64,000 nt of DNA from Arthrobacter_B sp038069765 (GCF_038069765.1 NZ_JBBPFS010000004.1:434001-498000); one strand, 5' to 3'. Positions 41,298-49,797 are shown, counted from the stretch's first letter. A program made the numbers and translations. Notes: generated by a model from the sequence alone, not told the origin.

Positions 41298-42713
41298 ATG
41301 TCAGAGCAGAGCATCCCCGCGACCGAAGAGAGCAGCCGGCGGCAGATCCGCTTCAATGCCTTCGACATGAACTGCGTGGGCCACCAGTCGCCGGGCCTGT
41401 GGCGCCACCCGCAGGATAAGTCCGCCGAGTACACCGACCTCCGCTACTGGGCGCATCTGGCCAGGACCTGCGAAAAAGGGCTGTTTGACGGCATTTTCCT
41501 CGCGGATGTGCTGGGCACCTACGACGTGTACGGCAGCTCCAACGAGGCCACCCTGCGGCAGGGAACCCAGGTTCCGGTCAATGATCCGCTGCTGCTGGTG
41601 TCCGCGATGGCCCTGGTCACTGAACACCTCGGCTTCGGCGTCACTGCCGGAACCGCGTACGAGCATCCTTATCCGTTTGCCCGCCGGCTCTCCACGCTTG
41701 ACCACCTCACCAACGGCCGGGTCGGCTGGAACGTCGTGACCGGGTACCTGCCCTCCGCCGCCCGGAACCTGGGGGCTGAAGACCAGCTGGAACACGATGA
41801 GCGCTACAACCACGCAGATGAGTACCTCGAAGTAATCTACAAACTGCTGGAAGGCTCCTGGGAGGACGGCGCCGTCGTCCGCGACAAGGAGACCGGCGTT
41901 TTCACCGACCCGGCCAAGGTTCATGACATCAACCATGAAGGCAAGTACTTCAAAGTTCCGGGAATCCACATCAGCGAGCCGTCGCCGCAGCGCACGCCGG
42001 TGATTTATCAGGCCGGCGCCTCCCCGCGAGGCATAACGTTTGCGGCTGCCAACGCCGAGGCGGTATTTGTCGGAGCGCCCACCAAGGAAAAGCTGAAGGC
42101 AACGGTCACGAAAATCCGGGACGCCGCCGAGGCCGCAGGCCGGGACCGGCATTCCATCCGGATCTACACGCTGATGACCGTTATCACTGCCGCCACCGCA
42201 GCAGAAGCCGCCGCCAAACACGAGGACTACCAGCAGTACGCCAGCCATGAGGGTGCCCTGGCGCTGATGTCCGGGTGGATGGGCGTGGACCTGTCCGGCT
42301 ACAACCTGGACGAGCCGCTGGGCAACGTGAAATCCAATGCCATCCAGTCCGCCGCGGGCAACTTCCAGAAGCCCAAGGACGACGGCGAACCCTGGACGGT
42401 GCGCGACATCGCCGATTCAGTGGGGATCGGCGGACTGGGGCCGCGGATGGTGGGTTCGGGAGCGGAAATCGCCGAGGAGATGATCCGCTGGGTGGAAGAG
42501 ACCGACGTCGACGGTTTCAACCTGGCCTACGCGGTTACGCCGGGCACCTTCGAGGACATCGTCGAGTTTGTGGTGCCCGAACTGCAGAAGCGCGGCGCCT
42601 ACCGGACCGAATACAGCGCCGGCACCCTGCGCAACAAGCTGTTCAACCGGGGAGACAAGCTGCCGGAGGAACACCGCGGCGCCTCGTACCGGCTGCAGCC
42701 GGCGGTGTATTAA
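41298..42713 (+). CDS. NtaA/SnaA/DszA-family FMNH2-dependent monooxygenase
   Basis: 471 residues. Luciferase-like barrel of the LLM class; SDR-like start RQIRFNAFDMNCVGHQSPGLW, GLFDGIFLADVLGTYDVYGSS, FGVTAGTAYEHPYPFARRLSTLDHLTNGRVGWNVVTGYL and VIYQAGASPRGITFAA place it with nitrilotriacetate and dibenzothiophene-sulfone monooxygenases. Needs reduced flavin from a partner reductase, which is not in the window. SAM-riboswitch control suggests a sulfur-releasing or methionine-linked substrate. ATG 41298 has GAAAGG at 6 bp. Confidence 0.9.
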   Translation: MSEQSIPATEESSRRQIRFNAFDMNCVGHQSPGLWRHPQDKSAEYTDLRYWAHLARTCEKGLFDGIFLADVLGTYDVYGSSNEATLRQGTQVPVNDPLLLVSAMALVTEHLGFGVTAGTAYEHPYPFARRLSTLDHLTNGRVGWNVVTGYLPSAARNLGAEDQLEHDERYNHADEYLEVIYKLLEGSWEDGAVVRDKETGVFTDPAKVHDINHEGKYFKVPGIHISEPSPQRTPVIYQAGASPRGITFAAANAEAVFVGAPTKEKLKATVTKIRDAAEAAGRDRHSIRIYTLMTVITAATAAEAAAKHEDYQQYASHEGALALMSGWMGVDLSGYNLDEPLGNVKSNAIQSAAGNFQKPKDDGEPWTVRDIADSVGIGGLGPRMVGSGAEIAEEMIRWVEETDVDGFNLAYAVTPGTFEDIVEFVVPELQKRGAYRTEYSAGTLRNKLFNRGDKLPEEHRGASYRLQPAVY

Positions 42714-42749
42714 ACCGGAGTACGCAAGTCGGCTCTGCCTCCGCCGCCA

Positions 42750-42778
42750 TTGACCGTACCCGGGCCCGCTCCTACGTT
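42750..42778 (+). promoter_or_regulatory. Promoter of the alpha/beta-hydrolase homologue
   Basis: TTGACC (42750-42755), 17-bp spacer, TACGTT (42773-42778), ending 56 bp before the start codon. Good -35, moderate -10. Confidence 0.55.
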
Positions 42779-42834
42779 TGAAAGGTGGCGCATCCAATCC
42801 GGTGCGTCGTCCCCAGCCTGTGCAGGAGCATGCC

Positions 42835-43452
42835 ATGGAACACTCTCCCAGCGCTTCCGGAATCGCTCTGTCCGCAGACGGAACCCGCATTGCCTGGTCC
42901 CGGCAGGGCAGCGGCCCGCCGCTCGTGATCGTCGATCCCCTCACGGCGGACCGCAGCAGCTCCAGCACGCAGGTTCTTGCCGACCTGCTTTCGGAGAACC
43001 ACACGGTTTACACCTATGACCGGCGCGGCATGGGGGAGAGCGGAATGGGGGAGGAATACACGGCAGAGTCCGACGTCGATGACTTGCTGGCGGTGGTGCA
43101 GGTGGCCGGCGGTTCCGCGAGCCTTTACGGGTTTGCCTCCGGCGCTTTCCTGGCGCTGCGCGCCGCTGAGGAGTCGGCGGTGATCACCCGGGTGGTGGCG
43201 CTGGAGCCAACTCTGGCGCTGGAGGAAGGTGAGGACGAGCTTCTGCTCCTGCAGACCGAACTTGAAGGACTGGGCGGCGTCCAGGTCCCGGTTCTCGTTC
43301 TGGCGGGCAGCACCAGCGGCGACGAAACCCAGGACCTGGCCCGCCGCGCCGCGGCCGCTCTCGATGAGGGGGAGTTCCAGCTGCTGGAGGGCGATACGAC
43401 GAGCGTGCCTGACACAGCGCTTGCGGACGCCATCGAGTCCTTCCTGAACTAG
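42835..43452 (+). CDS. Alpha/beta-hydrolase homologue lacking the catalytic serine and histidine
   Basis: 205 residues. Fold pattern is clear: DRRGMGES after strand 4, SLYGFASGAFLALRAAEE at the elbow, VLVLAGSTSGDE, and LLEGDTTSVPDTALADAIESFL at the end. Where active relatives have GHSSG the nucleophile position is Ala101 (GFASG), and the usual terminal His is replaced in GDTTSVP. It is therefore probably non-enzymatic, or binds a ligand. Start ATG 42835 with CAGGAG upstream. Confidence 0.75.
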   Translation: MEHSPSASGIALSADGTRIAWSRQGSGPPLVIVDPLTADRSSSSTQVLADLLSENHTVYTYDRRGMGESGMGEEYTAESDVDDLLAVVQVAGGSASLYGFASGAFLALRAAEESAVITRVVALEPTLALEEGEDELLLLQTELEGLGGVQVPVLVLAGSTSGDETQDLARRAAAALDEGEFQLLEGDTTSVPDTALADAIESFLN

Positions 43453-43480
43453 CGCCGGCGAAGTATCCGGCGTCGCCAGC

Positions 43481-44254
43481 TCAGCCCACTCCCTCCAGCC
43501 GCTCTGTGATCCGGGCCAGGGCCAGCTGCTGGGCCGGATTCAGTGCGCTTTGCCGGTACTCGTCAAAAACGGCCGTGACGGCGGACTCGTCCGCGGCCAG
43601 AAGCTGCCCGGAACCCGCGATCGCGTCCCGGACGGGAACAGCGACTGTTTCCACGAAACCGGTAACCAGCTGCTCCAGCTCTTCGTCGGAGGTTTCCTGG
43701 GTGAGCCCGGCAAAGTCGGTGTAAAACTGCAGCACCCCGTCGGCAAGCTCCGACGAGCTCAGTTTCTCGTAGACCTCCGCAAGGCTGTTAACACCGTCCT
43801 CACCCGCAAGATGTGCCAGCAGGATGGCCTGTTCACGATCCATCTGCCGCACGGATGCAGGAGCTGACGCGGCGAAGGCGTCAACCACCTGCGCCAGCTC
43901 CGGCGGCAGATCCAGTGCGCGGGCCGTCCTGAGCCCGGTGATCAGCCGTTTCCGGCGCTGCAGCAGGTCCATTTCCGCGTCAATGCGGGCCTCCAGCTCG
44001 TCCAGCAGGGCCGTGGCTTCAGCTCCCGGGCCGCCGGTTCCGCCGTCGCCGTCCAACAATTCCGCCATTGCGTCCAGCGGAATTCCGATGGCGCCAAGCC
44101 GCTTGATACGAAGAAGGCGAATGAGGTCCCGGGCGTCGTAATTACGGTACCCGTTGTACCCGCGCTCCGGTTCCGGCAGTACTCCCAGCTGGTGGTAATG
44201 CCGCAATGTCCGCACCGTTACCCCGGCCAGCGCTGCCATCTCACTGCTTTTCAT
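43481..44254 (-). CDS. MerR family regulator
   Basis: 257 residues. N-terminal winged helix MKSSEMAALAGVTVRTLRHYHQLGVLPEPERGYNGYRNYDARDLIRLLRIKRL (1-53 or so), coiled coil, then a long C-terminal effector part (~130 residues, TipA/BmrR-length). No cysteine metal site. Start overlaps the MFS gene stop by 14 bp, so it is the second gene of an efflux operon and likely controls it through the palindrome at 45557-45577. Confidence 0.9.
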   Translation of the reverse strand: MKSSEMAALAGVTVRTLRHYHQLGVLPEPERGYNGYRNYDARDLIRLLRIKRLGAIGIPLDAMAELLDGDGGTGGPGAEATALLDELEARIDAEMDLLQRRKRLITGLRTARALDLPPELAQVVDAFAASAPASVRQMDREQAILLAHLAGEDGVNSLAEVYEKLSSSELADGVLQFYTDFAGLTQETSDEELEQLVTGFVETVAVPVRDAIAGSGQLLAADESAVTAVFDEYRQSALNPAQQLALARITERLEGVG

Positions 44255-45542
44255 CTCCCACCGTCCTCTCGGGGTCCATTGTGCCCGGTGCCGCGGGCGT
44301 TCCGGGTGTGGACGCGGAGGCCTCGAGCGGAACCTGCGGGGTAAGACGCAGGGAGGGCGATCCCAGTGCCCACCCCGCCGCCGCGGTCCACAGGCCTGCC
44401 ACGGTCAGGCCTGCCGCAACCAATCCGTGCCGCTCGGCGATAAGGGCTGCTGCCGCCATCCCCGCGGGCGCTGCCAGAAGGGCCAGGGAGTTCTGGGTTC
44501 CCATGATGCGCCCCAGCATCTGTTCCGGGATGCGTTCGACCATGACGGTTCCGGTTACGCATCCGAGCAGGGCGGAGGCGAGGCCCAGGATCAACGCTCC
44601 GGTGAGCATGGCCCACGACGCCGGCAGTGTGCCGAGAATGGCCAGGCCGGCTGCCGTTCCGGCCAGACCGGCGGTGAGCCAATACCGGCGGAGCCCCGGT
44701 CGTGAGGCCAGGACTGCGTAGAGTGTCCCGCCCGCCAGCGTCCCGGCGGCGAGTGCGGCGAGGACGAGCCCCAGCTCTCCGGGCCGGTTCAGCAGGAAAA
44801 AATGCGCGGGCAGGATGATGCCCTGCAGGGCAACCAGGACGCCCACCATCATAAGGGTCATGAGGGTGGCCGCGCGCAGGGTTTTGTCGCGCTGAAACAA
44901 GACGCTCCAGCCCTGCCGCAATTGATTCCAGGCCGGACGATTTTTTGTTAGGGACTCCGGCTCGGGTTTAAGGGCGCAGGCACTGCCTGGAATGAGAAGC
45001 GTCACCGCTGCTGCCGCAAGGGAGGTCCCCGCGGTTATCCAAAGGACCGTGGACCCCTCAAATAAGACCATTAGTCCGCCCGCGGCCGCCGGCCCGATCA
45101 CCATGACCAGCGCTCCAATGCTCTCCCGAATTCCGAGGAGTTTCCCTGCGGAAAGACCGGCCGCACGGGCTATTGCCGGAAGGAGCGCCTCCCGTGCGGT
45201 CAAACCCGGCATATCACCTACTGCGCCAAGAATGCCGAAAACAATAAACCAGCCCAGATCCAGACCGGTCAACGCATCAACCACCGGCAGAGCCGCAAGT
45301 GAAACGGCAGAAACAGCGTCGGCAGCAGCGGAGGCGGTGCGCCGGTTGACCCGGTCGATCACCACCCCCGTTAGCAGGCCGGCCAGGAATGCGGGAACGG
45401 CGGTGGATGCCGCCAGGATGCCCGCAGACATGATGCTGCCCGTTGCCTGAAGCAGGATCAGGGGCAGGGCAATTGCCGCAATGGAGTTTCCCAGCAGTGA
45501 AAGCGAGTACGAGGTGAGGTAGAAGACTGCGGTTGATTTCAT
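44241..45542 (-). CDS. MFS efflux transporter
   Basis: 433 residues, 12 membrane segments of the MFS-3/macrolide-efflux-like (MefA/enterobactin-exporter) type. Motif A-like GVVIDRVNRRTAS after TM2 and the TM5 GPAAAGGLM stretch are visible. Drug or metabolite export is likely; substrate unknown. First gene of the MFS-MerR pair. Start ATG 45542. Confidence 0.9.
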   Translation of the reverse strand: MKSTAVFYLTSYSLSLLGNSIAAIALPLILLQATGSIMSAGILAASTAVPAFLAGLLTGVVIDRVNRRTASAAADAVSAVSLAALPVVDALTGLDLGWFIVFGILGAVGDMPGLTAREALLPAIARAAGLSAGKLLGIRESIGALVMVIGPAAAGGLMVLFEGSTVLWITAGTSLAAAAVTLLIPGSACALKPEPESLTKNRPAWNQLRQGWSVLFQRDKTLRAATLMTLMMVGVLVALQGIILPAHFFLLNRPGELGLVLAALAAGTLAGGTLYAVLASRPGLRRYWLTAGLAGTAAGLAILGTLPASWAMLTGALILGLASALLGCVTGTVMVERIPEQMLGRIMGTQNSLALLAAPAGMAAAALIAERHGLVAAGLTVAGLWTAAAGWALGSPSLRLTPQVPLEASASTPGTPAAPGTMDPERTVGDEKQ

Positions 45543-45828
45543 GCTCTCGAGTAAGAACTATGACGCTGCGTCGGAGTCAAGTTTCCGTTTCCGCCCGCAC
45601 GGCAGTATCCGTCCCGTATGTCTTCGATTCGAAAACAAGTATCAGTCCGGCAGGGGACAAGGAACCTCCGGTGGTTTGCTCCACCCACCGGACGCAGTTT
45701 CTAAAAAACTTCTTCCCGGAAACAGCAATTTTGCTTTCTGCTCTGGAATACCCCAGCAGTCGGCCTATAGGTTCAGGGCCCCGAGCGTTCCACTGCGCTT
45801 TTGATCTCACTTTAGGCAGGCACACCCT
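45543..45828. other. Intergenic region between MFS operon and thioester-domain gene
   Basis: 286 bp, noticeably AT-richer than its surroundings. Apart from the MerR operator near its left end I see no named element. A 99-codon plus-strand frame through it lacks any protein-like character. Confidence 0.4.
45557..45577 (-). promoter_or_regulatory. MerR-type operator in the MFS promoter
   Basis: Minus strand reads TTGACT (-35; 45580-45575) running into ACTCCGACGCAGCGTCATAGT, a palindrome with arms ACTnnGACGC and GCGTCnnAGT. This is the dyad found in the long spacer of MerR-regulated promoters. It lies 15-35 bp before the MFS start. Confidence 0.65.
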
Positions 45829-46656
45829 ATGAGTCGTTTCCAACCACTTCATGAGGCTCGATCACACACCGGGCGCAGGCGGCTGCGAATTGCCGCCCGA
45901 GGCCTGCTGGGTGTGCTTCTGGCGATGCTGATGATCGCTCCGCTCGCTTCACCGGCGTCCGCCAGAATCGATTATGTGCGGGAGGTGCCGGCCAACAATC
46001 CCTATGGCCCCAACACCGACATAGTCATCAGCCGGCTGGGGGAGGGCCAGTCGCTGACCGGAGCCCTGCCTCCGGTGGGGACCACCTGGCCGGTTGCGTC
46101 ATATCCAACGTCCATTCCCTCGGGGTACCAGACCAACAACCCCGGCTTTGCCGGCGTCATCGTTACCGAGGACATCAACGGCGAAACAACGGCACCCATG
46201 TACTGCATCGATATCCGCACCGAAACACGTGTCGGGATCGGCTATGAGAACGGCACCTGGGACGAAGCGACAGTGCCCAACATCGGGTACGTCAACCGGA
46301 TTCTCAACTCGTACTACCCCATAGTGACGGAGCCGGAAGACGGCAGCAGTGAAAGCGTTACTGTCCAGACCACTCTGCCTGAGCCGGTTGCCGTGGCCGC
46401 CGGCAGCACTGTGGACCTGACGGTAACCAATGCCTACACCGCGGTGCCGGCTCCCACCCCCACCCCCACGCCTGCACCAACCCCCGCGCCGGAAAAGCCG
46501 GAGCGGCCGGAGAAGCCCGGAAAGTCGGGGAAGCTCCCCAAGACCGGCAGCGACGGAACGGCCCTGGCCGTGTCCGCCGGAGTCGGAGCCCTGGGGCTGG
46601 GCGGGCTGCTCCTCCTCGCGGCAAAGCGGCGCCGCGGATCCGGTGAGGATCTGTAA
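45829..46656 (+). CDS. Thioester-domain LPXTG surface protein, apparently shortened
   Basis: 275 residues. Signal peptide 1-46 (SPASA), start of a thioester domain (SIPSGYQTNNPGFAGVIV ... MYCIDIRTETRVG with Cys126, then NIGYVNRILNSYYP), a short beta strand pair ending DLTVTNAY, a Pro/Thr-rich stalk, and LPKTG (236-240), membrane segment and basic tail. In full-length proteins a Gln-containing helix region (AAIW-type) follows the SYYP motif; here it is absent, so the internal Cys-Gln thioester probably cannot form. Covalent wall anchoring by a sortase is expected. Confidence 0.8.
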   Translation: MSRFQPLHEARSHTGRRRLRIAARGLLGVLLAMLMIAPLASPASARIDYVREVPANNPYGPNTDIVISRLGEGQSLTGALPPVGTTWPVASYPTSIPSGYQTNNPGFAGVIVTEDINGETTAPMYCIDIRTETRVGIGYENGTWDEATVPNIGYVNRILNSYYPIVTEPEDGSSESVTVQTTLPEPVAVAAGSTVDLTVTNAYTAVPAPTPTPTPAPTPAPEKPERPEKPGKSGKLPKTGSDGTALAVSAGVGALGLGGLLLLAAKRRRGSGEDL

Positions 46657-46672
46657 ACGGGATCCCCGAGCT

Positions 46673-46724
46673 TTACGCCCGGGCTGCGGACACCTCCTCG
46701 CGGGTGTCGGCAGCCCGGGCGTAA
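46673..46724. terminator. Hairpin terminator after the LPXTG gene
   Basis: Perfect 15-bp outer stem (46673-46687 with 46710-46724) stacked on an inner 6-bp stem (GACACC 46689-46694 with GGTGTC 46703-46708). No immediate T-run. Confidence 0.75.
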
Positions 46725-46763
46725 GCTGGAGCCCCCTTTACGGTTTCCATCGAAGGACGGCAC

Positions 46764-47192
46764 ATGGCAGTTGACGGCGCACACGTAAATGACCCGGCGG
46801 TAGTCGAACGCCTGCTTCGGCAGAAGGGCCGGTGGGCCGTCGTCGGGCTCTCCAATAACCCCATGCGCACGGCAGTGGGCGTATCGAAGTACGTCCAGGA
46901 TCATCTCGGCATGGAGATTATTCCGGTCAGTCTCAAGGGCGACGATGTCCACGGCAACAAGGGCTACCGGCGGCTCAGCGAAATCCCGGGCCCGATCGAC
47001 GTCGTCGACTGCTTTGTAAACTCCGCCCGGGTGGGCGATGTGGTGGACCAGGCCATCGCCGTCGGGGCGAAAGCCGTGTGGTTGCAGCTCGGCGTCATTG
47101 ACGAGGCAGCCGCCCGCCGCGCAGCCGATGCCGGCCTGGACGTCGTGATGGACACCTGCCCCGTCATTGAGGCTCCACACTACGGCTTGTGA
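46764..47192 (+). CDS. CoA-binding (YccU-like) protein, second copy
   Basis: 142 residues. RWAVVGLSNNPMRTAVGVSKYVQ is the nucleotide-binding start; VDVVDCF-type strand (IDVVDCFVNSARVGDVV), AIAVGAKAVWLQLG and LDVVMDTCPVIEA match the family. It is closer to the canonical YccU length than the copy at 32711-33217. Function unknown. GAAGGA precedes ATG 46764. Confidence 0.9.
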   Translation: MAVDGAHVNDPAVVERLLRQKGRWAVVGLSNNPMRTAVGVSKYVQDHLGMEIIPVSLKGDDVHGNKGYRRLSEIPGPIDVVDCFVNSARVGDVVDQAIAVGAKAVWLQLGVIDEAAARRAADAGLDVVMDTCPVIEAPHYGL

Positions 47193-47198
47193 GCGTTC

Positions 47199-48026
47199 CT
47201 ACAGCTTGGCGAACCGCGCCCGCAGGATCCCCGTGTAGAGGCCGTAGCAAATCAGCCCCGCGCCCACCGCGCCCAGTGCCAGCCAGCCGAAAGGCTGCTC
47301 GCGCAGGGCGTGCAGGGCGCCGTCGAGGCCGCTGGAACGTTCCGGATCGGCGGTGGCGGCTGCAACCATCACCAGCACTCCAAGAATGGCCAGGGAAATT
47401 CCCTTGGCAACGAATCCCAGCACGCCCGTGACCGTAACCGCCCGGTTCCATGTTCCCGGCGGAACGGCGCGGAGGTCATTGCGGAACCGGCGGCTGGCGC
47501 CCTTGAACACAAAGTAGCCGCCGACGACGACAATTCCCAGGCCGACCAGGCCCAGCAGCAGCGCCCCGGCAGGCTGGGCCATAAGCCGGGCACTCCAACT
47601 GGAGGAACTCTCACCGCTGTCCGTTCCGCCGCCGAGGGCGAAAGAACCAAAGGTCGAGCCGATGGCGCCGTAGGCAATGGCCTGCCCGGCGGCCGAGCCG
47701 CGCATCTTCCACAGGTCCTTGCCCTTTAGCCCGCCGCCCTCCAGCCAGATCCGCGAAAGCTGGAAGAGGGCCAGGGTGAGGCAGCCCAGGAAGCAGATCC
47801 AGAGCAGGATCAAGCAGCCGGGCTGCCCGGCCAGCGCCGCCACCGCACCGGAGGAATCGGCGTCGCCGCTGCCGCCTGACGCGATCTGCAGTGCAATGAC
47901 CCCGATGAGCAGATGCAGCAGCCCGCTTGCGACGTATCCCATGCGGGCCGCGCGTTCAAAGCCCTTGGAATCGGCAGCCTTCGCCGCGGCCGAGGCCAGC
48001 CTGTCCCCGTGTCCTGTGCGAGCCAA
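47199..48026 (-). CDS. DUF1206 membrane protein
   Basis: 275 residues from TTG 48026, chosen because GGAGG lies 5 bp before it; ATG 48068 is the other option. Three repeats of a two-helix membrane unit (RMGYVASGLLHLLIGVIAL; AIAYGAIGSTFGSFAL; VLGFVAKGISLAILGVLVMV) define DUF1206, an actinobacterial membrane family of unknown role. It converges with the CoA-binding gene. Confidence 0.88.
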   Translation of the reverse strand: MARTGHGDRLASAAAKAADSKGFERAARMGYVASGLLHLLIGVIALQIASGGSGDADSSGAVAALAGQPGCLILLWICFLGCLTLALFQLSRIWLEGGGLKGKDLWKMRGSAAGQAIAYGAIGSTFGSFALGGGTDSGESSSSWSARLMAQPAGALLLGLVGLGIVVVGGYFVFKGASRRFRNDLRAVPPGTWNRAVTVTGVLGFVAKGISLAILGVLVMVAAATADPERSSGLDGALHALREQPFGWLALGAVGAGLICYGLYTGILRARFAKL

Positions 48027-48150
48027 AGTGTCCTCCGTGAGTGAATGAGCGAGTGAGGCGCACGCCATGGCATGCGCCGGTTAGGGTTGTGGGTTCCTTC
48101 CATCCTGTCACCTGTGGCGCCGCCGCGCGGCGTCGGACTAGGCTCGGAGG

Positions 48151-48537
48151 ATGGATGCGGCAGCGGTAAGGCGGGTGTGCCTGCAGTTCCCGGGCACCTA
48201 TGAGGACTTTCCGTTCGGGCCCGATGCCTCCGTGTTCAAGGTCCAGGCATCGGGCGGCAAAGCGAAAATGTTTGCCCTGTGCTGGCTGGACGGCTCGCCG
48301 CTGACCATCAGCCTCAAGTGTGAACCGGAGCTGGCTGTCCAGCTGCGCGCCGCCCATCCCCAGATCAACGGGGCGTGGCACATGAACAAGAAGCACTGGA
48401 ACTCTGTGCGCCTCGACGACGGATTCGCTCCGGACCTGGTGCAGGACCTCGTCGAGGATTCCTATGATCTGGTGGTGGCCTCGCTGCCGCGGCGGGACCG
48501 GGAGTCGCTGATGTGGAAAGGACTGGCCGGCGGATGA
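48151..48537 (+). CDS. MmcQ/YjbR family DNA-binding-fold protein
   Basis: 128 residues. CLQFPGTYEDFPFGPDASVFKV, LTISLKCEPELAVQLRAAHPQINGAWHMNKKHWNSVRLDD are the YjbR signature with the WxxxKKHW block. Double-wing fold; role unknown, DNA binding suggested for the fold. GGAGG abuts ATG 48151 with no spacer, an unusual arrangement, though family alignment supports this start. Next gene overlaps by 4 bp (ATGA). Confidence 0.9.
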   Translation: MDAAAVRRVCLQFPGTYEDFPFGPDASVFKVQASGGKAKMFALCWLDGSPLTISLKCEPELAVQLRAAHPQINGAWHMNKKHWNSVRLDDGFAPDLVQDLVEDSYDLVVASLPRRDRESLMWKGLAGG

Positions 48538-49103
48538 GCCGGTCCCTGACCTACCCGGACTCCGGCTACACCCGCCGGCCCTATCCGCAGCCGCTGACGC
48601 ACCGCTGGCCCGAGGGGTACCGGCTGGTGCTGCGCCGGGAGAAGCTGAGCGTTCCGGATCCGGCGGCGGGATTCCTGAGGCTGGCCAACGGCATCCTGGA
48701 CTGGGATCTGCACCGGCTGTCCGGGCTGCGCGTCGCTGCCTCCACACCCCGCGCGGCTCCCGGCGTGGAGATGTCTTCCGGCGTTGGGCTGGGGCCGCTG
48801 CGCTACTTCGCGCCGTGCCGGGTTTTGTGGGCCGAAGAACCCGCAGTCGACGACGCCGGGGCTCCCGTTCCGGGCCAGCGTGCCGGTTTTGGCTACGGGA
48901 CGCTGAAGGGGCACCCGGAGCAGGGCGAAGAAGGCTTTTATGCCGAACTGGACGGGGACGGCCAGCTCATCTTTCGGCTGGCGGCCTACAGCCGGCCGGC
49001 CAACCGGCTGATTGCCGCCGGAGATTTCGCCAACCGCGCCGTGCAGCAGTTCATCACCCGGCGCTATCTCGCGGCAGCCTACTCGTTGGCTTCGGGAAGC
49101 TGA
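48534..49103 (+). CDS. DUF1990 family protein
   Basis: 189 residues. Begins SLTYPDSGYTRR; has GPLRYFAPCRVLWAEEP and the QRAGFGYGTLKGHPEQGEEGF core of DUF1990, a family seen in actinobacteria and plants with no known role. Translationally coupled to the YjbR gene (ATGA overlap) and overlapping the converging GNAT gene by 25 bp. Confidence 0.88.
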   Translation: MSRSLTYPDSGYTRRPYPQPLTHRWPEGYRLVLRREKLSVPDPAAGFLRLANGILDWDLHRLSGLRVAASTPRAAPGVEMSSGVGLGPLRYFAPCRVLWAEEPAVDDAGAPVPGQRAGFGYGTLKGHPEQGEEGFYAELDGDGQLIFRLAAYSRPANRLIAAGDFANRAVQQFITRRYLAAAYSLASGS

Positions 49104-49672
49104 GCTGCCTGAAGGATGAAGCCAAGGCCCAGGCCCGGAGTTTCCACCGGGAGGAATCCGGCCGTGAGCAGCAGCGCCTGGGACGCGGCGTTTTCCGGCT
49201 CCGTGTACGCAATGACCCGTGACACCGCAGCCTGGTCCAGGGCATGCCGGGCCAGTGCGGTAAGGGCCTCAGTGGCGTAGCCCTGCCCGCGCCGGGACGG
49301 CACCACGCTGTAGCTGACCTCAACGTCTCCGTCTTCGGGCAGCAGCAGGAATCCGATGGTGCCCACTACTTGGCCGGTTGCGTTTTCCCGGATGAGCCGG
49401 GTGCTCAGGGCGTCTTCCACGGTGTTCAGGCCCGCCTCGAAAAACTGCCGGGCGGCGTCGTGGTCTGTGGGCTGCGGGAAGTCCGGGGCCCAGTCCGGCA
49501 GCCGGGACTGGATGATCAGGGCGTCCAGCTCGGCGGTGGTGATGGGAGACAGCCGCAGCCGGTCGGTGGAGAGTCCGGCGGGAAGGCCGGTGGCCGGCGT
49601 GGGGCGTTCCGCGGCCGATGCTGTGTCGTCAGGGGTCAAGGTCACTGAGTAATTGTGCCTGCCCGATTTCAT
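49079..49672 (-). CDS. GNAT family N-acetyltransferase
   Basis: 197 residues from ATG 49672; GTG 49645 is an alternative. The RimJ/RimL-like form: LSTDRLRLSPIT opening strand, VVGTIGFLLLPEDGDVEVSYSVVPSRRGQGYATEALTAL with the acetyl-CoA loop RRGQGYA, and RVIAYTEPENAASQALLLTAGF. Acetylates an amine; substrate unknown. The first ~25 residues are low-complexity. Confidence 0.88.
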   Translation of the reverse strand: MKSGRHNYSVTLTPDDTASAAERPTPATGLPAGLSTDRLRLSPITTAELDALIIQSRLPDWAPDFPQPTDHDAARQFFEAGLNTVEDALSTRLIRENATGQVVGTIGFLLLPEDGDVEVSYSVVPSRRGQGYATEALTALARHALDQAAVSRVIAYTEPENAASQALLLTAGFLPVETPGLGLGFILQAAQLPEANE

Positions 49673-49741
49673 TTTGCCGCTATTTGGTGAGCAACATCTT
49701 TTCGCGTCCCGTCCCGTCCCGTCGCGTCCGCCCCTCCCCCG

Positions 49742-49797
49742 CGAACTGGCAGAAACTGCGCTTCCCAGCTCTGAAACGTGCACTTTCTGCCAGTTCG
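49742..49797. repeat. Hairpin A upstream of the DUF559 gene
   Basis: Imperfect palindrome. Outer arms CGAACTGGCAGAAA and TTTCTGCCAGTTCG are exact, inner part is partly paired. Core TGGCAGAAAnTGC is shared with hairpin B at 50813-50868. Confidence 0.85.

Noticed and set aside
45533..45832. 99-codon frame in the gap before the LPXTG gene
   Set aside because: No ribosome site, no protein-like pattern, overlaps the MFS start.
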